From Gemmatimonadota bacterium (GTDB lineage: Bacteria > Gemmatimonadota > Gemmatimonadetes > Gemmatimonadales > GWC2-71-9), in assembly GCA_003220985.1 (NCBI GenBank), contig QHTY01000078.1, forward strand, positions 3,147 through 11,649: a stretch of 8,503 nucleotides of DNA, given 5' to 3'. How positions within the stretch are numbered: position 1 is the stretch's first letter; each line of letters starts with the position of its first letter. This document shows positions 5,647 to 8,503 of the stretch, one piece after another. The notes under the pieces are model-generated. The model saw nothing but the letters and a program-made list of their open reading frames with translations. It had not been told where the DNA came from and searched no databases. The position numbers and the translations under genes were made by a program.

Positions 5647-7286
5647 GGTCCGTACGCCGCATAGTGGCCTTCGACGGCAAGCAGCGGAAGCAACGGGTCC
5701 AACTCCGCGCGTATTCGGGCGTCCCCGGCGCGCGCAACGAATACCGTCGGGACCGGGCAACGCGCGATCCGATCGTTCCAATAGTCCGCCGGCTTGAGCG
5801 GCGACGTCGAGTCCGTCCGGAAACGTTCCTGATTATCGGCGATGAAGGTACTCGTCAGCTCTCGGCCCGTCGCCGTCGCAATCGGAATGGTCCGCCGAAG
5901 ATAGAAGGACAGGGAAGGTGGGAACGCCCCGACTCCGACAATCTCCACGGCCTCCACCCCCTCCACCCGCGGCCGCACATTCTGGATAACGCGCGCGAGC
6001 GCCGCCGCGGAACGATCTTCGCCAACGGCGGCGAGCAACCGGCCGGAGAAGATGGAAGTGGCGATCACGATCAAGGCGTAGCCCATCACCGCCAGCGCCG
6101 GACGCGGGTGCGCGGCTCGTCCCGCATACCAGACCAGCGCCGCCGAAGCGAGCAGCGCGAGTCCCAGTGCGAGGGCCGTGGGCGGGATCGCCGCGCGCTC
6201 AGCTGGCGTCAGACTGATCGGCGCGGGGAGCCAGAGTGTGAGTGACGCGAGCGCGAGGCCCAACACCGTCGCGATCCCCACGTACGGCCGTCGCGCGACG
6301 CCCACACCACCACCCAATTCACTCGCCTCGCGTGTAAGCACGCGCGCGGCGCCGAGGGCGAATGCCGGCATGAGCGGCAGCACGTACTGCGGCAGTTTCG
6401 ACTGGTTCAGCGTGAAGAACACGAGCGGACCTAGAATCCAGCATGCCAGCAACATCGAATCGCGCGCCTGCGGATTGACATGCCTGGCGAGCCAGACCCA
6501 CCGCCAGTTCCGCGCGCCTCCGAGCGCGGGCACGACCCAGGGAAACGTGGCGACCGGGACGATCGGCAGATAGTACCAGAACGGTGCCGTGCGATGAAAG
6601 CTCCTCGTGGTCACCCGCTCGAATGTCTCGCGCACGAAGACGTAGTGCGGGAACTCGGGAATGCGGTTCGAGACGGCGAGAAACCAGGGCAGCGCCACGA
6701 TTGCGAACACGGCCAGCCCGGCGAGCGGGAACAGCCGCCGCACGGATCGGCCCGTTATCAGCGAATACGGGATCAGCGTGATGAGCGGTACCAGGATCGC
6801 GACTGGTCCCTTGGTGATCGATCCCAACCCCATCGCGGCCCAAGCGAGAACCGGCCGCTCGTCCGAGAACGCGAGAATCGCGAGCGTCGTGCAGAACGCG
6901 AGCGCGCTGTCCATGATTGTCGTGCGCGCGTACGCGAGCACCAGTGGCATCGTCGCGAGCGCCAACGCGGCGAGCCATCCGGCGTCTCGACCCCAGCGCC
7001 GCGCGCCGAACCACCAGACGATGACGAGGGTCGCGAGCGTAAAGAGATACGCCGGCAGCCGGGCGGCCGTCTCGGTCGGGCCCAGGACCTCCATAGTCGC
7101 CGCGGCCGCGGCGAAGTAGACGATCGGCTTGTCCAGGTATGGCAGGCCATCGAGATGCGGCAGTACGTAGTCGTTCGTCGCCGCCATCTCCCGCGCGACT
7201 TCGGCATTACGCCCCTCGTCGGGATCGAAGAGCGGATAGCCGCCGAGGTTGAATGCCAGCGCCAGCACCGCGGCGAGGAGCAGCAT
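5622..7286 (-). CDS. ArnT/PMT-family membrane glycosyltransferase
   Basis: A 554-residue polytopic inner-membrane protein with roughly a dozen hydrophobic segments and a soluble tail of about 140 residues. It belongs to the PMT/ArnT group (COG1807), which transfers a sugar from a lipid-phosphate carrier to an acceptor on the periplasmic side; ArnT itself adds aminoarabinose to lipid A. The first periplasmic loop has FDPDEGRNAEVAREM (20-34), holding the catalytic acidic residues, and PYLDKP (49-54), the ArnT-type motif. SITKGPVA and NQSKLPQYVLPLMPA further on are also typical. The tail contains FPPSLSFYLRR, as in ArnT C-terminal domains. The start is uncertain: I use the ATG at 7286, just before the first membrane segment; GTG at 7298 is an alternative, and the ATG at 7406 would overlap the previous gene by 80 bases. 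No clear ribosome site is seen. The donor and acceptor are not predictable from sequence alone. Confidence 0.88.
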   Translation of the reverse strand: MLLLAAVLALAFNLGGYPLFDPDEGRNAEVAREMAATNDYVLPHLDGLPYLDKPIVYFAAAAATMEVLGPTETAARLPAYLFTLATLVIVWWFGARRWGRDAGWLAALALATMPLVLAYARTTIMDSALAFCTTLAILAFSDERPVLAWAAMGLGSITKGPVAILVPLITLIPYSLITGRSVRRLFPLAGLAVFAIVALPWFLAVSNRIPEFPHYVFVRETFERVTTRSFHRTAPFWYYLPIVPVATFPWVVPALGGARNWRWVWLARHVNPQARDSMLLACWILGPLVFFTLNQSKLPQYVLPLMPAFALGAARVLTREASELGGGVGVARRPYVGIATVLGLALASLTLWLPAPISLTPAERAAIPPTALALGLALLASAALVWYAGRAAHPRPALAVMGYALIVIATSIFSGRLLAAVGEDRSAAALARVIQNVRPRVEGVEAVEIVGVGAFPPSLSFYLRRTIPIATATGRELTSTFIADNQERFRTDSTSPLKPADYWNDRIARCPVPTVFVARAGDARIRAELDPLLPLLAVEGHYAAYGPCAASSAR

Positions 7287-7313
7287 CGGCAGCCGCACGT
7301 AGGCGCCTAACGG

Positions 7314-7341
7314 CAGGAGTTGGGAGCTAGGAACTGGGAGC
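7314..7341. repeat. Heptanucleotide tandem repeat, four degenerate units
   Basis: Read on the minus strand, four adjoining 7-base units are GCTCCCA (7341-7335), GTTCCTA (7334-7328), GCTCCCA (7327-7321) and ACTCCTG (7320-7314), with consensus RYTCCYR; two units are identical. The repeat covers the stop codon of the DUF6941-like gene (7329-7327) and most of the gap before the glycosyltransferase. It resembles the short heptameric repeats known from intergenic DNA in cyanobacteria, here at very low copy. Confidence 0.6.
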
Positions 7342-7767
7342 CTGAGGCGTCGAGGGCGGAGGCTGTACCGGGGCGGTCGGCATTTGGGAAACCGTGATCG
7401 GGACATTGGCCTTGCGCTCGCCGTCGACGGTGATCTCGAAGCGATACTGGCCTGCGTGCGGGAATGGCACGTCGAACACGAGCACCGCGGCCGCCTCGAT
7501 TTCCGTCACGCCGGCGGGCGGCTCGGCGAAGTTCACGGTCCCCGAGCCACCCAGCATCTCCGCGTCTTCTTCATCCAGCAGCTTGATCTGCACCCGATGC
7601 TCGCCGATCTCGGTCCGCCTGCCTTTCAGGCGCAACACCAGATGCAACCGGGGGTGCATCGCCGGGAACTGCGGCACCCAGATGTGCTGAAAAATGCCGA
7701 GCACCGACATCTTGCCCGACTGGTCGACCAGCGCGTAGTCGGCGACGACCGCGAAATCGAGATGCAT
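7327..7767 (-). CDS. DUF6941-like small protein
   Basis: A 146-residue protein without signal peptide or membrane segment. The start MHLDFAVVADYALVDQSGKMSVLGIFQHIW closely fits what I recall of the DUF6941 family (LDFAVLADYA, then a G-K-lNi-GiFd motif). Conserved features here include FPAMHPRLHLVLRL, an EHRVQIKLLDED strand and FPHAGQYRFEITVDGE, which suggests a beta-sandwich fold. No catalytic residues are evident and the function is unknown; proteins of this type may be ligand-binding or structural. The tail after VPITVSQ is proline- and serine-rich and ends in the heptanucleotide repeat, so the last few residues and the stop come from repeat DNA. The ATG at 7767-7765 shares its A with the TAA stop of the DUF2911 gene (TAATG), with purine-rich GAAGAAG immediately upstream, so the two proteins are probably made in a fixed ratio. 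Confidence 0.75.
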   Translation of the reverse strand: MHLDFAVVADYALVDQSGKMSVLGIFQHIWVPQFPAMHPRLHLVLRLKGRRTEIGEHRVQIKLLDEEDAEMLGGSGTVNFAEPPAGVTEIEAAAVLVFDVPFPHAGQYRFEITVDGERKANVPITVSQMPTAPVQPPPSTPQAPSS

Positions 7768-8503
7768 TACTTCTTCGCCACGACCACCGAGTAGCGTGTC
7801 TTGTCCCAGGCAAACGTCAGCAATCCAGAGTCAAATGCAATCGTGAATTGCTCGATCGGCGACGCGAGCGTCTCGACCTTGGCGTCCACCCGCACGAGGT
7901 CCCGCTCTTCGTGGTACTCCGTGCCCCACTGACCCGTCTCCTTGTTAATGATCAGCTTCCAGCCGCTGGGTGAGGGCAAGGTCCAGAGTGTGTACTTGCC
8001 CGCCGGTACCGTCGCACCGCCGACGACGAGATCAGCCGTGGTATTGAGCTGCGTGGCCGCATTCGCGCCCGTGCGCCACACCTTGTTCCACGGTTCGAGC
8101 GCGCCAAAGATATCGCGGCCGCGACGCGAGGGGCGACTGTAGTCGATCCAAACCTCCGCCCCGCCGATCGTGGCGCGAGCGGTATCCCGCGGCGACAACG
8201 GGCCGAGCGGGCGCTTTGCAAAGGACTGCGTGGCCTGCGCCATCGGCACGGACGCGACGCGCCGGACTTCCACCTGCAAAGTGCTGCCCTTTCCCGTGAG
8301 CCATGTAAGGTGACCCTGCCGATCGAGCCGGTACGTGAACGGCCCGACACCCGCGAGCTGACCCTCATCGAGCATGAACACCAGCGTGTCGCCGCCGCGC
8401 TTGCGGATGTAGCCACCGCTGGTCTGATTGGCCGAGGCCAGCGCGGTGAATCGGACGCTATCCTTCCCGGTGGCGCGAGCCCAGCGGCCCATGTACTCCA
8501 TCA
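7767..8503 (-). CDS. DUF2911 domain protein, 5' end outside window
   Basis: At least 244 residues of a protein whose N-terminus lies beyond 8503; the Met at 8501 is probably internal, as the frame stays open to the edge. The C-terminal half is a clear DUF2911 domain: SPRDTARATIGGAEVWIDYSRP (103-124), then GRDIFGALEPWNKVWRTGANAATQL (128-152), VPAGKYTLWTLPS (165-177), and WKLIINKETGQWGTEY (181-196). These are the family's signature blocks, with a lone charged, Trp-rich face. The N-terminal part (about 15-80) reads as beta strands of an unrecognised domain with repeated Arg-Leu-Asp-x-x-Gly patterns. DUF2911 proteins usually carry a signal peptide and are thought to be periplasmic or surface; no biochemical role is established to my knowledge. 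Its TAA overlaps the next gene's ATG, and it is the first visible gene of the chain, so the operon promoter is probably outside the window. Confidence 0.9.
   Translation of the reverse strand, partial: MEYMGRWARATGKDSVRFTALASANQTSGGYIRKRGGDTLVFMLDEGQLAGVGPFTYRLDRQGHLTWLTGKGSTLQVEVRRVASVPMAQATQSFAKRPLGPLSPRDTARATIGGAEVWIDYSRPSRRGRDIFGALEPWNKVWRTGANAATQLNTTADLVVGGATVPAGKYTLWTLPSPSGWKLIINKETGQWGTEYHEERDLVRVDAKVETLASPIEQFTIAFDSGLLTFAWDKTRYSVVVAKK

Noticed and set aside
5647..5781. Extended start for the asparagine synthase at 5781
   Set aside because: Class II amidotransferases need the cysteine exposed at the N-terminus, which requires the MCGIF start at 5646.
6480..7310. Plus-strand open frame of 276 codons
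   Set aside because: Antisense to the glycosyltransferase, dominated by Arg, Glu and Gln with no family features.

Overview
The window is GC-rich and gene-dense. Every convincing gene lies on the minus strand, so transcription runs from high to low coordinates. The protein mix points to a Gram-negative-type soil or environmental bacterium: a TolC-family outer-membrane channel, an ECF sigma/anti-sigma pair, a Spy/CpxP-like periplasmic protein, an ArnT/PMT-type membrane glycosyltransferase and a DUF2911 protein. The composition and gene style resemble Gemmatimonadota, but that placement is an inference from general look and not from a marker gene.

In transcription order the layout is: (1) a DUF2911 protein, cut by the window end at 8503; (2) a small DUF6941-like beta-sandwich protein; (3) an ArnT/PMT-family glycosyltransferase; (4) a class B, glutamine-hydrolysing asparagine synthase; (5) an HD-superfamily hydrolase of the COG2316 type; (6) a two-HKD phospholipase D/cardiolipin synthase-like gene broken by a frame change near 3013-3020; (7) an ECF sigma factor; (8) a small single-pass anti-sigma-like protein with no zinc finger; (9) a Spy/CpxP/CnrX-like periplasmic protein; (10) a TolC-family outer-membrane efflux protein, cut at position 1.

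The genes are packed head to tail. Five junctions are 1- or 4-base stop/start overlaps (TAATG at 7767 and 467; ATGA at 3835-3838 and 1261-1264; GTGA at 3266-3269). Two are longer overlaps (25 and 11 bases), one gap is 17-18 bases, and one is about 40 bases. This looks like one long operon or two nested ones. No stretch above 300 bases lacks a gene, and I saw no RNA gene, insertion sequence, CRISPR array or terminator.

Functionally, the first half carries envelope-lipid or glycan genes (glycosyltransferase, amidotransferase, PLD/cardiolipin synthase). The second half is a regulatory and export module: sigma factor, membrane anti-sigma, periplasmic sensor-like protein and outer-membrane channel. 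Its gene content parallels the CnrYXH-CnrC metal/envelope-stress arrangement of Cupriavidus. That the sigma factor controls this operon and its efflux genes is an inference. The most notable items are that regulatory module, the frame disruption in the PLD gene, and a heptanucleotide tandem repeat at the one loose junction.
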